Of a stretch of DNA of 64,000 nucleotides, positions 15,478 to 24,707 are shown piece by piece. The stretch is taken from assembly GCF_025464835.1 (NCBI RefSeq), contig NZ_JAODMP010000067.1:1-64000 (forward strand), written 5' to 3'. The translations under genes and the position numbers were made by a program. The notes beneath the pieces were generated by a model that was given only the letters and a program-made list of their open reading frames with translations, was not told the origin of the DNA and did not search any database. This stretch comes from Mycetocola sp. (GTDB lineage: Bacteria; Actinomycetota; Actinomycetes; Actinomycetales; Microbacteriaceae). Each line of letters begins with the position of its first letter. Within the stretch, counting starts at the first letter, position 1.

Positions 15478-16743
15478 GTGACTTCCACCAGAGGACGCGG
15501 CGGCATCGCACGTCACACCGGTGACGAGGTCGTCGCGCCCATACTCGATGACGTCAAGATCGACACGGCGGCCATCGATGTCGTCGGATCGTCACCAACG
15601 GTGTCGGTCCAGCTGCCCGCTTCGCCGATCCACGACATTCCAGAGGACGAACGGGCCGTCGCCATCGACGACGTCGCGGGAACCCCGGACACCCTCCAAG
15701 CCGACCAGCCAACGACGCATTCCGTCGAGGTCGTCGCAACCGTTCCGCCTGCAGATCCTGAACCGACGGGTGTCAGCGCAACGCGGTACCAGAAGGGCGC
15801 ACCGGAAACGTCGGCGCTACTGACAAGCGATCGCCTCCTCGAAGGGATGCCGTCGACCCGTGTTCCGCCTGAGGGCCGCTGGCAGCGCCTTGTGTACGAC
15901 GCTACCTTCCGCCGGGTGAATCTGGGGAACTCGCCGGCCGTGACCGCGCGCAAGGAACTGGACCATCGCATCCGGCGTCCGTTGGAAGGAGGGGCGCGAT
16001 TCGTGCCCGTCCTGACCAGGAAGGGCGGTGTCGGCAAGACCACCGTCACCGCGCTGCTCGGGATGGCCCTTGCCGATTCCCGCGACGACCGCACCATCGC
16101 GGTTGACGCGAACCCGGACCGCGGAACCCTCTCGGAGCGGATCGCCCAGCACACCCCATACACAGTCCGCGACATCGTTCGCGACGCCGACAGCATCACC
16201 CGGTACACCGAATTCTCCGAACGGGTGGCTCGGGATGAGACCCGCCTCGACGTTCTCGCCTCGGATACCGACCCGCACCTCGCCGAAGCGTTCAACGAGG
16301 ACGATTACAACACCGTCGCCGACCTCGCAGCCAGGTTTTACTCGTTCGTGCTGACCGACTGCGGGACCGGGATCGTGCACTCCGTCATGCGGGCGACGCT
16401 GTCCCGCGCTGATTCCGTCGTCATCGTCTCAGGATCGAGCGTCGACGAGGCCAGGTTGGCATCCGAAACTCTCAGCTGGCTGGAACAGAACGGCTACGAG
16501 CAGCTCGTGTCCAACGCCGTCGTCGCTCTCAATACGGCGACGCAGGGTGCCCAGATGGTGCGGCTGGACGAGATCGAGAGCCACTTCCGATCGCGGGTCC
16601 GTGAGATCGTCCGCATTCCCTATGACCCGCAACTCGCGGCGGGCGCCGCCATCAGTTTCACACAGCTCCGCCCGGCGACCAGGCATGCGGCCCGCATCCT
16701 CGCAGCACACGTCGTCGAGGGCCTGCCCTCCCCGCGATCCTGA
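15478..16743 (+). CDS. MinD/ParA-like P-loop ATPase with a long N-terminal extension
   Basis: 421 residues from GTG 15478, preceded by AAGGAAGGCGG. The first ~165 residues are low-complexity, acidic and Pro/Thr/Val-rich, ending in a basic segment ([20 protein letters not shown]). The ATPase domain follows, with KGGVGKTT at 182-189, [11 protein letters not shown] and VLTDCGTGI. This layout, a disordered N-terminus plus a MinD fold, is known from actinobacterial proteins of the EspI/MinD-like group and from chromosome-organising ATPases. The partner is unknown. It begins 77 bp after pyc and is followed 25 bp later by def, so it may be co-transcribed with def. Confidence 0.8.
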   Translation: MTSTRGRGGIARHTGDEVVAPILDDVKIDTAAIDVVGSSPTVSVQLPASPIHDIPEDERAVAIDDVAGTPDTLQADQPTTHSVEVVATVPPADPEPTGVSATRYQKGAPETSALLTSDRLLEGMPSTRVPPEGRWQRLVYDATFRRVNLGNSPAVTARKELDHRIRRPLEGGARFVPVLTRKGGVGKTTVTALLGMALADSRDDRTIAVDANPDRGTLSERIAQHTPYTVRDIVRDADSITRYTEFSERVARDETRLDVLASDTDPHLAEAFNEDDYNTVADLAARFYSFVLTDCGTGIVHSVMRATLSRADSVVIVSGSSVDEARLASETLSWLEQNGYEQLVSNAVVALNTATQGAQMVRLDEIESHFRSRVREIVRIPYDPQLAAGAAISFTQLRPATRHAARILAAHVVEGLPSPRS

Positions 16744-16768
16744 CCACAGCACCAACCGAAAGACACCA

Positions 16769-17260
16769 GTGACAGAACGACAAATCCGAATCTTCGGGGA
16801 TCCGGTCCTCAAGACTGCGTCCGCACCGATCGACACCATCGATGAAGGCATCCGGGGTCTCGTCGACGACCTGCTCGACAGTGTCCGGCCGCCTGGCCGC
16901 GCCGGAGTTGCGGCCAGCCAGATCGGGGTGAACCTCCGGGCGTTCAGTTACAACGTCGACGGTGACATCGGTTACATCCTCAACCCGGTCATCGTCGAGA
17001 CCGGGGGAGAGAAGGAACCGGTCGATGAGGGCTGCCTCTCGGTCCCCGGGCTCTGGTACCCCACCCCGCGTTATCCGTTCGTGCGAGTCGTCGGCAGCGA
17101 CCTCGACGGGAACCCAGTGGAGTTGAGCGGCACAGGACTGCTGGCCCAGGCGCTGCAGCACGAGGTCGATCATCTCGACGGGTTGTTGTACCTCGACCGC
17201 CTCGACAAGGAGAACCGCAGGGCGGCGATGAAGGAAGTTCGCGAAAGCAACTGGTTCTAG
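16769..17260 (+). CDS. def: Peptide deformylase
   Basis: 163 residues from GTG 16769 ([15 protein letters not shown]). Motif 2 EGCLSVPG holds the metal-ligand Cys, and motif 3 QHEVDHLDG supplies the two His ligands and the catalytic Glu. Motif 1 is GVAASQIG rather than the canonical GLAAPQIG, keeping the key Gln but with Ser in place of Pro. The enzyme removes the formyl group from nascent N-terminal Met at the ribosome exit. A nested hairpin follows the stop (17277-17324) and probably ends transcription of both def and the facing acyl-CoA synthetase gene. Confidence 0.95.
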   Translation: MTERQIRIFGDPVLKTASAPIDTIDEGIRGLVDDLLDSVRPPGRAGVAASQIGVNLRAFSYNVDGDIGYILNPVIVETGGEKEPVDEGCLSVPGLWYPTPRYPFVRVVGSDLDGNPVELSGTGLLAQALQHEVDHLDGLLYLDRLDKENRRAAMKEVRESNWF

Positions 17261-17276
17261 CACGCACCGACCGACA

Positions 17277-17324
17277 CGAAACGGCCGGTTCTGCTCCCCG
17301 TGGGGAACAGATCCGGCCGTTTCG
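17277..17324. terminator. Nested hairpin, bidirectional terminator
   Basis: A perfect 12-bp outer stem, CGAAACGGCCGG (17277-17288) with CCGGCCGTTTCG (17313-17324), encloses a second inverted repeat centred on CCCCGTGGGG. It sits between the stops of two convergent genes, each strand ending in TTTCG, so it can act for both. Confidence 0.85.
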
Positions 17325-17331
17325 TTGACGC

Positions 17332-19158
17332 TTATCCCAGGGGGATGCCCTGGGTCGGCGCGTCAGCGTACAGATCGTCGATCTTGCTCGCGAAGTCCTG
17401 GAGGATGACCTGACGCTTGATGCTCATCTTCGGCGTCAGGTGCCCGCTGGCTTCGGTGAACTCCGTCGGGAGGACGACGAATTTGCGGATCGACTCGGCG
17501 CGGGACACCTTGCCGTTCGCCGCATCGATCGCCCGCTGGATCTCGCCGAGAACCGCACGGTTTTTCGCCGCTTCCTCCAGCGAGAGGGACGGTTCCTGGC
17601 CGTTGTTGGCGAGCCAGGTCGGAAGCATCTCGGGGTCCAGAGTGATCAGCGCCGAGATGAACGGGCGCTGATCGCCGACGACGACCACCTGCCCGACGAC
17701 CGGGTTGGAGCGGATCGGGTCCTCGAGCGCGGCCGGCGCGACGTTCTTGCCTGCAGCCGTGACGATGATCTCCTTCTTGCGACCAGTGATGGTGAGGTTG
17801 CCCTCTGGGTCGAACGAACCGAGGTCGCCGGTGCGGAACCATCCGTCGCGGAAGGATTCAGCCGTGGCTTCGGGGTTCTTCCAGTACTCCTTGAAGACGT
17901 TGATCCCCTTTACCTCGATCTCGCCGTCGTCGAGGGTCCTGACGGCGACACCGGGCATGGCCGGCCCGACGGTGCCGATCGGGGTCTTGCCGGGGCGGCC
18001 GACCGTCGCAGGTGCCGTCGTCTCGGTGAGCCCGTACCCCTCGAGGATCTCGATGCCGAGGCTGTGGAAGAAGTGACCGAGTCGCGGGCCGAGTGGTGCT
18101 GAGCCCGAGACGGCATACTCGACGTTGCCGCCCATCGCGGTGCGCAGCTTACTGTAGACAAGCTTGTCGAACAGCGCGAACTGAAGCTTCATGCCGAGCG
18201 GGATGGGCCCACCCTTCTGCTTCGCGATCGAGTGGGCAACGGCCAGGTCGGCGGCTCTCCTGAAGATCTTCCCCTTGCCGCCGGCTTCAGCCTTCTGCTC
18301 GGCGGAGTTGTAGACCTTCTCGAAGACCCGCGGCACCGCGAGCAGATAGCTCGGCTTGAACGAGCCAAGCGATGGGAGCAACTGCTTGGTGTCTGGCTGG
18401 TGTCCTGTCTTCACCCCGGCGTGCACGTTCAGCACGGAGATGAAGCGGGCGAAGATGTGCGCAAGGGTGATGAACAGCAGCGTGGATGCGCCGCCGGGTC
18501 CGTCGACGACCTCAGAGAGGGCGACCGCGGAGTTTCGCGACAGCTCGACGAAGTTCGAGTGGGTGATGACGCAGCCCTTGGGCCTGCCGGTCGAACCCGA
18601 CGTGTAGATGAGCGTGGCGATGTCAGAGCCGACGGCGAGGTTCCGGCGGCGTTCGATCTCCTCGTCCGCGATTCCCGTACCGCTCGCGGCGAGCTTGTCG
18701 AGGTCGCCCAAGTCGATCTGCCAGACGTTTCGGACGAGCGGGAGTTCCGGGTGGACCTCGTCGAACCGGGCGAAGTGGTCCGCGGTCTCGAGAATGACGG
18801 CCACGGCACCGGAGTCGCTCATGTTCCACTGCACCTGGCTCGGGGCGCTGGTTTCGTAGATGGGGACGAGGATCGCGCCGGCGAACCAGGTCGCGAAGTC
18901 GATGAGCGTCCATTGGTAGCTGGTCTTGGCCATCAGCCCGATTTTGTCGCCCGGCTCGATCCCGGCGGCGACGAGCCCCTTCGACAGGGCGATGACCTGG
19001 CGGTGAAATTCGGCGGTGGAGATGTCTTCCCAGCCGGAGCCGCGTGGAACGGCGAAGAGCGCGGAGTCCGGAGTGAGTTTCACCCGCTCCACGAGAAGGT
19101 CGGTTGCGTTGGCGGTCGGGTCGGCGGGGACGGCTGCGGGGACTTCGAACTGTTCCAA
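17332..19158 (-). CDS. fadD15: Long-chain acyl-CoA synthetase (AMP-forming)
   Basis: 608 residues, TTG start at 19158 with AAAGGAG ahead of it. ANL-superfamily motifs: YTSGSTGRPKGCVITHSN (P-loop-like, about 185-202), GYGLTETTA (about 373-381) and WFRTGDLGSFDPEGNLTITGR (about 451-471), then the C-terminal lid with KEIIVTAAGKNVAP. It activates fatty acids to acyl-CoA through an acyl-adenylate. The place beside glucokinase, plsC and aroG resembles mycobacterial fadD15 (Rv2187), hence the symbol, which is by analogy. No signal peptide; probably a peripheral membrane enzyme supplying acyl chains for lipids. Confidence 0.93.
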   Translation of the reverse strand: MEQFEVPAAVPADPTANATDLLVERVKLTPDSALFAVPRGSGWEDISTAEFHRQVIALSKGLVAAGIEPGDKIGLMAKTSYQWTLIDFATWFAGAILVPIYETSAPSQVQWNMSDSGAVAVILETADHFARFDEVHPELPLVRNVWQIDLGDLDKLAASGTGIADEEIERRRNLAVGSDIATLIYTSGSTGRPKGCVITHSNFVELSRNSAVALSEVVDGPGGASTLLFITLAHIFARFISVLNVHAGVKTGHQPDTKQLLPSLGSFKPSYLLAVPRVFEKVYNSAEQKAEAGGKGKIFRRAADLAVAHSIAKQKGGPIPLGMKLQFALFDKLVYSKLRTAMGGNVEYAVSGSAPLGPRLGHFFHSLGIEILEGYGLTETTAPATVGRPGKTPIGTVGPAMPGVAVRTLDDGEIEVKGINVFKEYWKNPEATAESFRDGWFRTGDLGSFDPEGNLTITGRKKEIIVTAAGKNVAPAALEDPIRSNPVVGQVVVVGDQRPFISALITLDPEMLPTWLANNGQEPSLSLEEAAKNRAVLGEIQRAIDAANGKVSRAESIRKFVVLPTEFTEASGHLTPKMSIKRQVILQDFASKIDDLYADAPTQGIPLG

Positions 19159-19333
19159 GGTAGCTCCTTTGGTACCTGTAAGGGCATGATACGTCTACTC
19201 TAGGGGGCAGTCGATCACCGACCCGTGCTCGATGGCGGCAGTTGGGCCGGATCACTAAGCTGAACCAGGCCGCGAGGATCGTTGTTGTGGCTTTCGACAG
19301 TATTCACCGTCCCCTGCCTGGAGGTTCTTTCGC

Positions 19334-20299
19334 GTGCACGCCATCGGCATCGATATCGGCGGAACGAAAATCGCCGGCGCCCTCGTGGATGACGATGGGA
19401 ACATCGTCGAAGAGGCGCGCGTTGCGACGCCGACCGGATCGACGCAGCTGATCGAAGACGCGGTCGTGGAGATGGTGACCAGGCTGGCATCCGGTCGTCA
19501 GGTCGAAGGGGTCGGAGTCGCCGCCGCCGGATTCATCGACGCTGCGCAGTCGACGGTGTATTACGCACCCAACATCAATTGGCGTAACGAACCGTTCCAG
19601 TCACGGTTGTCGGCGCGCATCGACTTGCCCATCATCATCGAGAATGACGCCAACGCTGCCGGATGGGCAGAATTCCGGTTCGGCGCAGGCCGGCTCGTCA
19701 GCGACATGGTCATGCTCACGATCGGCACCGGTGTCGGAGGGGCCTTCGTCACCGAGGACCGGCTCTTCCGCGGCGGGTTCGGGGCCGGCGCTGAGCTCGG
19801 TCATATGCGGCTTATCCCCGACGGACTCCCGTGCGGCTGCGGCCAGCACGGATGCCTAGAACAGTACGGTTCCGGTCGCGCCCTTTTGCGGATGGCCAAT
19901 GAGTTCGCCGACGCCGGCGGAATCGGCCAGACACTCGCCGAGCGCCGCAGTGTGACCGGCGTGCTTTCGGGCCACGACGTGGCCGAGCTGATCGGCGACG
20001 GCGACGGTGGAGCACTCGCCGCCGTCCGCCAGCTCGGTAACTGGCTCGGTCAGGGCTGTGCCAGCCTCGGTGCGGTGCTCGACCCACAGCTGTTCGTCTT
20101 CGGCGGGGGAGTGGCACAGGTCGGCGAGTTGCTGCTCGAACCGATCCGCCATTCCTACCTCGAACACATGCCTGCGCGGGGATACCACCCTGAGCCGGAG
20201 TTTCGCATCGCGGAACTCGTCAACGACGCCGGTGTCGTCGGAGCGGCTGACCTGGCACGGGTATCCGCACGCCGAACAATTCCGGGCAACCGGGTATAG
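19334..20299 (+). CDS. glk: ROK-family glucokinase
   Basis: 321 residues from GTG 19334, with GGAGG upstream. The ROK signature includes the phosphate loop IGIDIGGTKIAGALVDDDG at the N-terminus, the sugar-binding ENDANAAGWAE, GTGVGGAFV, and the zinc-binding CGCGQHGCLEQYGSG, with its Cys cluster and the upstream His in ELGHMRL. These enzymes phosphorylate glucose with ATP or polyphosphate; actinobacterial members of this type are usually glucokinases. The gene is separated from plsC by only 17 bp and probably forms one unit with plsC and aroG. Confidence 0.92.
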   Translation: MHAIGIDIGGTKIAGALVDDDGNIVEEARVATPTGSTQLIEDAVVEMVTRLASGRQVEGVGVAAAGFIDAAQSTVYYAPNINWRNEPFQSRLSARIDLPIIIENDANAAGWAEFRFGAGRLVSDMVMLTIGTGVGGAFVTEDRLFRGGFGAGAELGHMRLIPDGLPCGCGQHGCLEQYGSGRALLRMANEFADAGGIGQTLAERRSVTGVLSGHDVAELIGDGDGGALAAVRQLGNWLGQGCASLGAVLDPQLFVFGGGVAQVGELLLEPIRHSYLEHMPARGYHPEPEFRIAELVNDAGVVGAADLARVSARRTIPGNRV

Positions 20300-20316
20300 G
20301 GGATACTGGAACGACG

Positions 20317-21006
20317 ATGTTCTATTGGTTCATGAAATACCTGGTGGCAGGCCCGCTGCTGAAGTCCCTGTTCCGCCCCTGGGTGGTCGGCCAGGAGAAC
20401 ATCCCGAAGAGCGGCGGAGCGATCATCGCCTCCAACCATCTGTCGGTCATCGACTCGGTGTTCCTCCCGCTCTACCTGGACCGACGGATCTCGTTCCTGG
20501 CGAAAAGCGAGTACTTCACCGGCAAAGGCGTCAAAGGCTGGGTCACGAGAGTCTTCATGAAGACCACAGGGCAACTGCCGATCGACCGCTCGGGCGGTAA
20601 AGCGTCAGAGGCGTCTCTCCTCACCGGGCTGCGCGTGCTCGGCGGCGGCGACCTGCTCGGCATCTACCCGGAGGGGACGAGAAGCCCTGACGGCAAGATG
20701 TACAGGGGCAGGACCGGAGTCGCCCGTATGGTGCTCGAGGCCGGCGTGCCGATCGTTCCGATCGCCATGGTCGACACCGACGAGATGATGCCGATCGGAA
20801 CGCGGCTTCCGAAGTTCAGGCGGATCGGGATCATCATCGGCGAACCCCTCGACTTCAGCCGCTTCGAGGGCATGGAAGGTGATCGCTTCATTCTCCGCTC
20901 CATCACCGACGAGCTGATGTACGAGATGCAGCGGTTGAGTAAGCAGGAATATGTCGACGTCTACGCCACGAGCGTCAAGGGAAAGGCACCAGCTCTTTCG
21001 CGATAG
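20317..21006 (+). CDS. plsC: 1-acyl-sn-glycerol-3-phosphate acyltransferase
   Basis: 229 residues. The acyltransferase motif H-x4-D is NHLSVID (His41, Asp46), followed by the glycerol-phosphate-binding motif YPEGTRSPDG (about 118-127) and PIVPIAMVD. A hydrophobic N-terminus (FMKYLVAGPLLKSLF) suggests membrane association. It adds the second fatty acid to lysophosphatidic acid, giving phosphatidic acid. A neighbouring acyl-CoA synthetase fits this lipid role. Mycobacterial synteny places a similar gene (Rv2182c) between fadD15 and aroG. Confidence 0.92.
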   Translation: MFYWFMKYLVAGPLLKSLFRPWVVGQENIPKSGGAIIASNHLSVIDSVFLPLYLDRRISFLAKSEYFTGKGVKGWVTRVFMKTTGQLPIDRSGGKASEASLLTGLRVLGGGDLLGIYPEGTRSPDGKMYRGRTGVARMVLEAGVPIVPIAMVDTDEMMPIGTRLPKFRRIGIIIGEPLDFSRFEGMEGDRFILRSITDELMYEMQRLSKQEYVDVYATSVKGKAPALSR

Positions 21007-21061
21007 GATGGGCAATTGGGCCTCTTCGTGCCCGCTTCCCTAGAGAAACAGGAAATGTTCC

Positions 21062-22429
21062 GTGGCTGATTTGACTGATCCGGTGGTGTTGGCAGATGAC
21101 TCTGTGATTTCCGGTTTGGACTATTGGCGCGAACTGCCGATCAAGCAGCAGCCCGAATGGCCCGATACGGATGCCGTCGGCCGCGCGTCTGCTCAGATCG
21201 CTTCATTCCCCCCGCTCGTGTTCGCCGGTGAAGTGGACATCCTCCGGGAGCGTCTCGCTCGCGCTGCGAGCGGCGAGGCCTTCCTGCTCCAGGGCGGAGA
21301 CTGTGCCGAGACGTTCGCCGGCGCGACGGCTGACCAGATCCGCAACCGGGTCAAGACGATCCTCCAGATGGCCGTCGTCCTGACCTACGGCGCCTCCATG
21401 CCTGTCATCAAGATGGGCAGGATGGCTGGGCAGTTCGCCAAACCACGCTCGAGCGACACCGAAACGCGCGGCGACGTCACCCTGCCCGCATACCGCGGTG
21501 ACATCGTGAACGGCTATGATTTCACCCCCGAGTCGCGCCGTGCTGACCCGAGCCGGCTGGTGCAGGGGTACCACACGGCTGCGTCGACACTCAACCTGAT
21601 CCGCGCGTTCACGCAGGGCGGTTTCGCTGACCTGCGCCAGGTGCACAGCTGGAACAAGGGTTTCGCGTCGAACCCTGCCAACCACCGTTACGAGCAGCTG
21701 GCCGGACAGATCGACAAGGCAATCCGGTTCATGGAGGCGGCGGGTGCCGACTTCGACGAACTCAAGCGCGTCGAGTTCTACACGGCGCACGAAGGCCTCC
21801 TGATGGACTACGAACGCCCGATGACGCGGATCGACTCGCGCACAGGTACGCCGTACAACACGTCGGCGCACTTCATCTGGATCGGTGAACGCACGCGCGA
21901 CCTCGACGGCGCTCACGTCGACTTCCTGTCCCGGGTGCGCAACCCGATCGGTGTGAAGCTCGGCCCGTCGACGACACCCCAGGCGATGCAGGAGCTCATC
22001 GACAAGCTCGACCCGAACCGCGAACCGGGGCGGCTCACGTTCATCACCCGGATGGGCGCAGGGACGATCCGGGATGCCCTCCCGCCGCTTCTCGAGGCCA
22101 TCAAATCGGCTGACGCCAACCCGCTCTGGGTGACGGACCCGATGCACGGCAACGGCATCACGACGCCCAACGGATACAAGACCAGACGGTTCGATGACGT
22201 CGTTGACGAGGTCAAGGGATTCTTCGAGTCGCACCGCGCTGTCGGGACGCACCCTGGCGGCATCCACGTCGAGTTGACCGGCGATGACGTCACCGAATGC
22301 CTGGGCGGGTCTGAACGGCTGGACGAGGCGTCACTCGCCACCCGTTACGAGTCGCTCTGCGACCCCCGCCTGAATCACAAGCAGTCCCTCGAGCTGGCGT
22401 TCCTCGTCGCCGAGGAACTCGGCAAGTAG
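21062..22429 (+). CDS. aroG: Class II 3-deoxy-7-phosphoheptulonate (DAHP) synthase
   Basis: 455 residues, GTG start with CAGGAA upstream. Typical class II landmarks are SGLDYWRELPIKQQPEWPD at the N-terminus, LLQGGDCAETF (metal-binding Cys), KMGRMAGQFAKPRS, and C-terminal VTDPMHGNGI and GIHVELTGDDVTECLGG. It condenses erythrose-4-phosphate and phosphoenolpyruvate, the first step of the shikimate pathway. The N-terminal extension and helices that carry allosteric sites in the mycobacterial enzyme appear present by length. A strong hairpin follows the stop (22437-22480). Confidence 0.97.
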   Translation: MADLTDPVVLADDSVISGLDYWRELPIKQQPEWPDTDAVGRASAQIASFPPLVFAGEVDILRERLARAASGEAFLLQGGDCAETFAGATADQIRNRVKTILQMAVVLTYGASMPVIKMGRMAGQFAKPRSSDTETRGDVTLPAYRGDIVNGYDFTPESRRADPSRLVQGYHTAASTLNLIRAFTQGGFADLRQVHSWNKGFASNPANHRYEQLAGQIDKAIRFMEAAGADFDELKRVEFYTAHEGLLMDYERPMTRIDSRTGTPYNTSAHFIWIGERTRDLDGAHVDFLSRVRNPIGVKLGPSTTPQAMQELIDKLDPNREPGRLTFITRMGAGTIRDALPPLLEAIKSADANPLWVTDPMHGNGITTPNGYKTRRFDDVVDEVKGFFESHRAVGTHPGGIHVELTGDDVTECLGGSERLDEASLATRYESLCDPRLNHKQSLELAFLVAEELGK

Positions 22430-22436
22430 CACTCAA

Positions 22437-22480
22437 CACGACGAAGGCGCCGGGGCTCCCGCTCCGGCGCCTTCGTCGTG
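22437..22480 (+). terminator. Strong hairpin after aroG
   Basis: A perfect 17-bp stem pairs CACGACGAAGGCGCCGG (22437-22453) with its complement ending at 22480, around a 10-nt loop. No T-tract follows. It lies 8 bp after the aroG stop and probably ends that operon. Confidence 0.85.
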
Positions 22481-22494
22481 CACCCCGATGGCCG

Positions 22495-22601
22495 CACCTC
22501 AAATTCGTGAGACGCCCTCATATTCAGGAGGGTTTACCGACACGCCGCGCTGTGAGCGCGACCACACGGCGTGTCGGCTCGGATCTCCTGAAATGTGGAG
22601 T
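22495..22601. repeat. Long intergenic palindrome, copy A of a repeated family
   Basis: An inner perfect inverted repeat, CCGACACGCCG (22537-22547) with CGGCGTGTCGG (22567-22577), is flanked by imperfect outer arms TCATATTCAGGAG (22518-22530) and CTCCTGAAATGTGGA (22586-22600). A shared leader, CACCTCAAATTC (22495-22506), recurs exactly at copy B (60879-60890), as do the GACACGCCG core and a GGATCT-CTGAA right arm. It lies between the convergent aroG and PASTA kinase genes. Confidence 0.8.
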
Positions 22602-22636
22602 GGCGGATACGGGAGCGCAGATGCCGGACGGCCGGC

Positions 22637-24580
22637 TCAGGGAGCTTCCTCGAACAGGTAGGCCGTGATCGTTACCGTCGAGCCCCGCCGGAGACTCTTC
22701 CCGGCCACGGGGTCGGTGGAATCGACGCTGAGCAACGGGCTTCCCCAGTTGGGTTCGGCGATGTCGCTGACGACCTTCACGGTGAACCCGGCGTCTTCGA
22801 GAGCCTTCTTCGCTGCTGCCACGTTGTGGCCGACGACGTCCGGCACCGCTACAAGGTCGACGCCCTTGGATACGACGAGACTCACGGTGTCATTCGGACG
22901 CACGATGCCCTCCGGGAGGGTTGCGGAGAGGACGAGGCCCTTGTCGATGTCGTCACTGAATCTCTGGGTGACATCGTCGGATACGACAAGGCCGCTCTCC
23001 TTGAACGCAGTACGCGCCGCGTCCGGGCTCAGACCGACGACATTCGGTATCTCGCCGACCGAGACGGCCAGGTTGAGGGTCTCGCCCTGGGGGATGGTTC
23101 CGCCGCCGGAATAGTCGGTCTCGGTCGCCGGGTCGACTGCGGCGATGACAGCCCCCGGTGCGACCTCGTCATGGAACTGCTGATCCACCGTGCCGAGAGT
23201 GAGCCGGTTGTCTGAGAGGAACGTTTCCACGTCCTTCTGCGCCATCCCGGTGAGGGCGGGCACGTCGACGCTCTGGCGGCCGAGCGAGACGTTGAGGGTG
23301 ATCGTGGCGTCACGGTCGATCTGGCTGCCAGGAGCCGGGACTGTACTGGACACGAGACCGGCGGCCACGTCGAAGCTGTACTCCTCGCCCTGCTCGAACT
23401 GCAGGCCGAGCTCGGTGAGCGTCGCCTTGGCATCCTCCGGCGTCGAGTTGATGAGGCTGGGAAGAACGACCTGGGAACCGGGACCAGCGCCGAAGTACCA
23501 TCCCGTGCCGCCGGATGCGACGGCGAGCAGCAGAACGAGCGCAAGGATCCACCATCCCTTCCGGCGGCGACGAGCGGTCGTCGCGCGGAGGGAGGATGTC
23601 GCGTCGGCGGGCGCCACCGGGTCGGTTGCCATGTTCGCCGAGGTCAGCGCCTGCGTGAATTCAGCGGTGTCGCTGATCGGCACAGCGGCCGGCATCAGCA
23701 TGGTGGGGCTGTGTGCGGACGTGGCGGCCCCGAAGCCGAGCTGTTTTTCGACTTCCCTGAGGCGTTCGAGCAATTCACGCGCGTCGCTCGGGCGTTCGTC
23801 AGGGGACCGCTCGGTCGCCCACAGGACGAGGTCGTCGAGCGGATCGGGAACAGACGGATTGACCACACTCGGCCGCGGTACTGATTCGTTCGCGTGCTGG
23901 TACGCGATCTGCATCGGCTGCTCACCCTTGTACGGCTGTTCGCCGGTGAGCATCTCGTACATCATGATGCCGAGCGCGTAGATGTCGCTTCGAGCGTCTG
24001 CGATGCCGCGGGTCACGAGCTCAGGGGAGAGATAGGCGATGGTGCCGAGCAGAGACTGTCCGGTCGCCGTGTTCGCGCTGGCGGCGCGGGCAAGGCCGAA
24101 GTCGCTGATCTTGATCCGGCCGTCGTCAGCGAGCAGCACGTTTTCGGGTTTCAGGTCGCGGTGGATGATCCCCGCACGATGCGCCGCCGCGAGCCCGCTC
24201 GTCACCGCGTCCATGATGTCGACGACCTGGCGTGGGGTCAGCTTGCCGTGGTCGCGGAGAAGATCGCGCAGGGTGATCCCTGGCAGGTATTCCATGACGA
24301 GGTAGGCGAGGTCGGAGTCCTGCCCCTGGTCGAATACGCTGACAACGTGCGGATCCGCGAGGCGTGCGGCTGACCTGGCCTCCTGCACGAACCGGTTGCG
24401 GAAGTTGCTGTCGTCGGCAAGGTGCCCGTGCATCACCTTGATTGCGACGCGGCGTTCGAGGCGCTGGTCCGTCGCGAGGTACACGGTTGCCATCCCGCCG
24501 CGGGCGATCCGCGATCGCACCTCATAGCGGTCGTCGATGAGACGACCGATCATGGGGTCGGTCCGCTGGCTGGTTGTCAC
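22637..24580 (-). CDS. pknL: PASTA-domain Ser/Thr protein kinase (PknL/PknB type)
   Basis: About 647 residues from GTG 24580 (VTTSQRTDPMIGRLIDDRYEV); an upstream ATG at 24613 is also in frame. The kinase domain (about 15-275) has RGGMATVYLA (Gly loop), VAIKV (Lys), HRDLKPENV (catalytic loop) and DFGLA. A Pro/Thr-rich linker leads to one transmembrane helix (WWILALVLLLAVASG), then four extracellular PASTA repeats. PASTA domains bind muropeptides or lipid II, so the kinase probably senses wall state. Its position between aroG and an Rv2175c-like gene matches pknL, although mycobacterial PknL, as I recall, lacks PASTA. Likely targets in this window include GarA, DivIVA and the Rv2175c-like protein. 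Confidence 0.92.
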   Translation of the reverse strand: MTTSQRTDPMIGRLIDDRYEVRSRIARGGMATVYLATDQRLERRVAIKVMHGHLADDSNFRNRFVQEARSAARLADPHVVSVFDQGQDSDLAYLVMEYLPGITLRDLLRDHGKLTPRQVVDIMDAVTSGLAAAHRAGIIHRDLKPENVLLADDGRIKISDFGLARAASANTATGQSLLGTIAYLSPELVTRGIADARSDIYALGIMMYEMLTGEQPYKGEQPMQIAYQHANESVPRPSVVNPSVPDPLDDLVLWATERSPDERPSDARELLERLREVEKQLGFGAATSAHSPTMLMPAAVPISDTAEFTQALTSANMATDPVAPADATSSLRATTARRRRKGWWILALVLLLAVASGGTGWYFGAGPGSQVVLPSLINSTPEDAKATLTELGLQFEQGEEYSFDVAAGLVSSTVPAPGSQIDRDATITLNVSLGRQSVDVPALTGMAQKDVETFLSDNRLTLGTVDQQFHDEVAPGAVIAAVDPATETDYSGGGTIPQGETLNLAVSVGEIPNVVGLSPDAARTAFKESGLVVSDDVTQRFSDDIDKGLVLSATLPEGIVRPNDTVSLVVSKGVDLVAVPDVVGHNVAAAKKALEDAGFTVKVVSDIAEPNWGSPLLSVDSTDPVAGKSLRRGSTVTITAYLFEEAP

Positions 24581-24707
24581 GGTCTGAAGTCTATGGAGCC
24601 AGTTGCAGTGCACGCTGGCAAAACACCGCAGGCGACCGCAATGGCCGCAAATTTGTGACCGGATTGTGAGGAAAGAGACCGATCGCGGCCCTGGGGACGC
24701 GTCGAGG

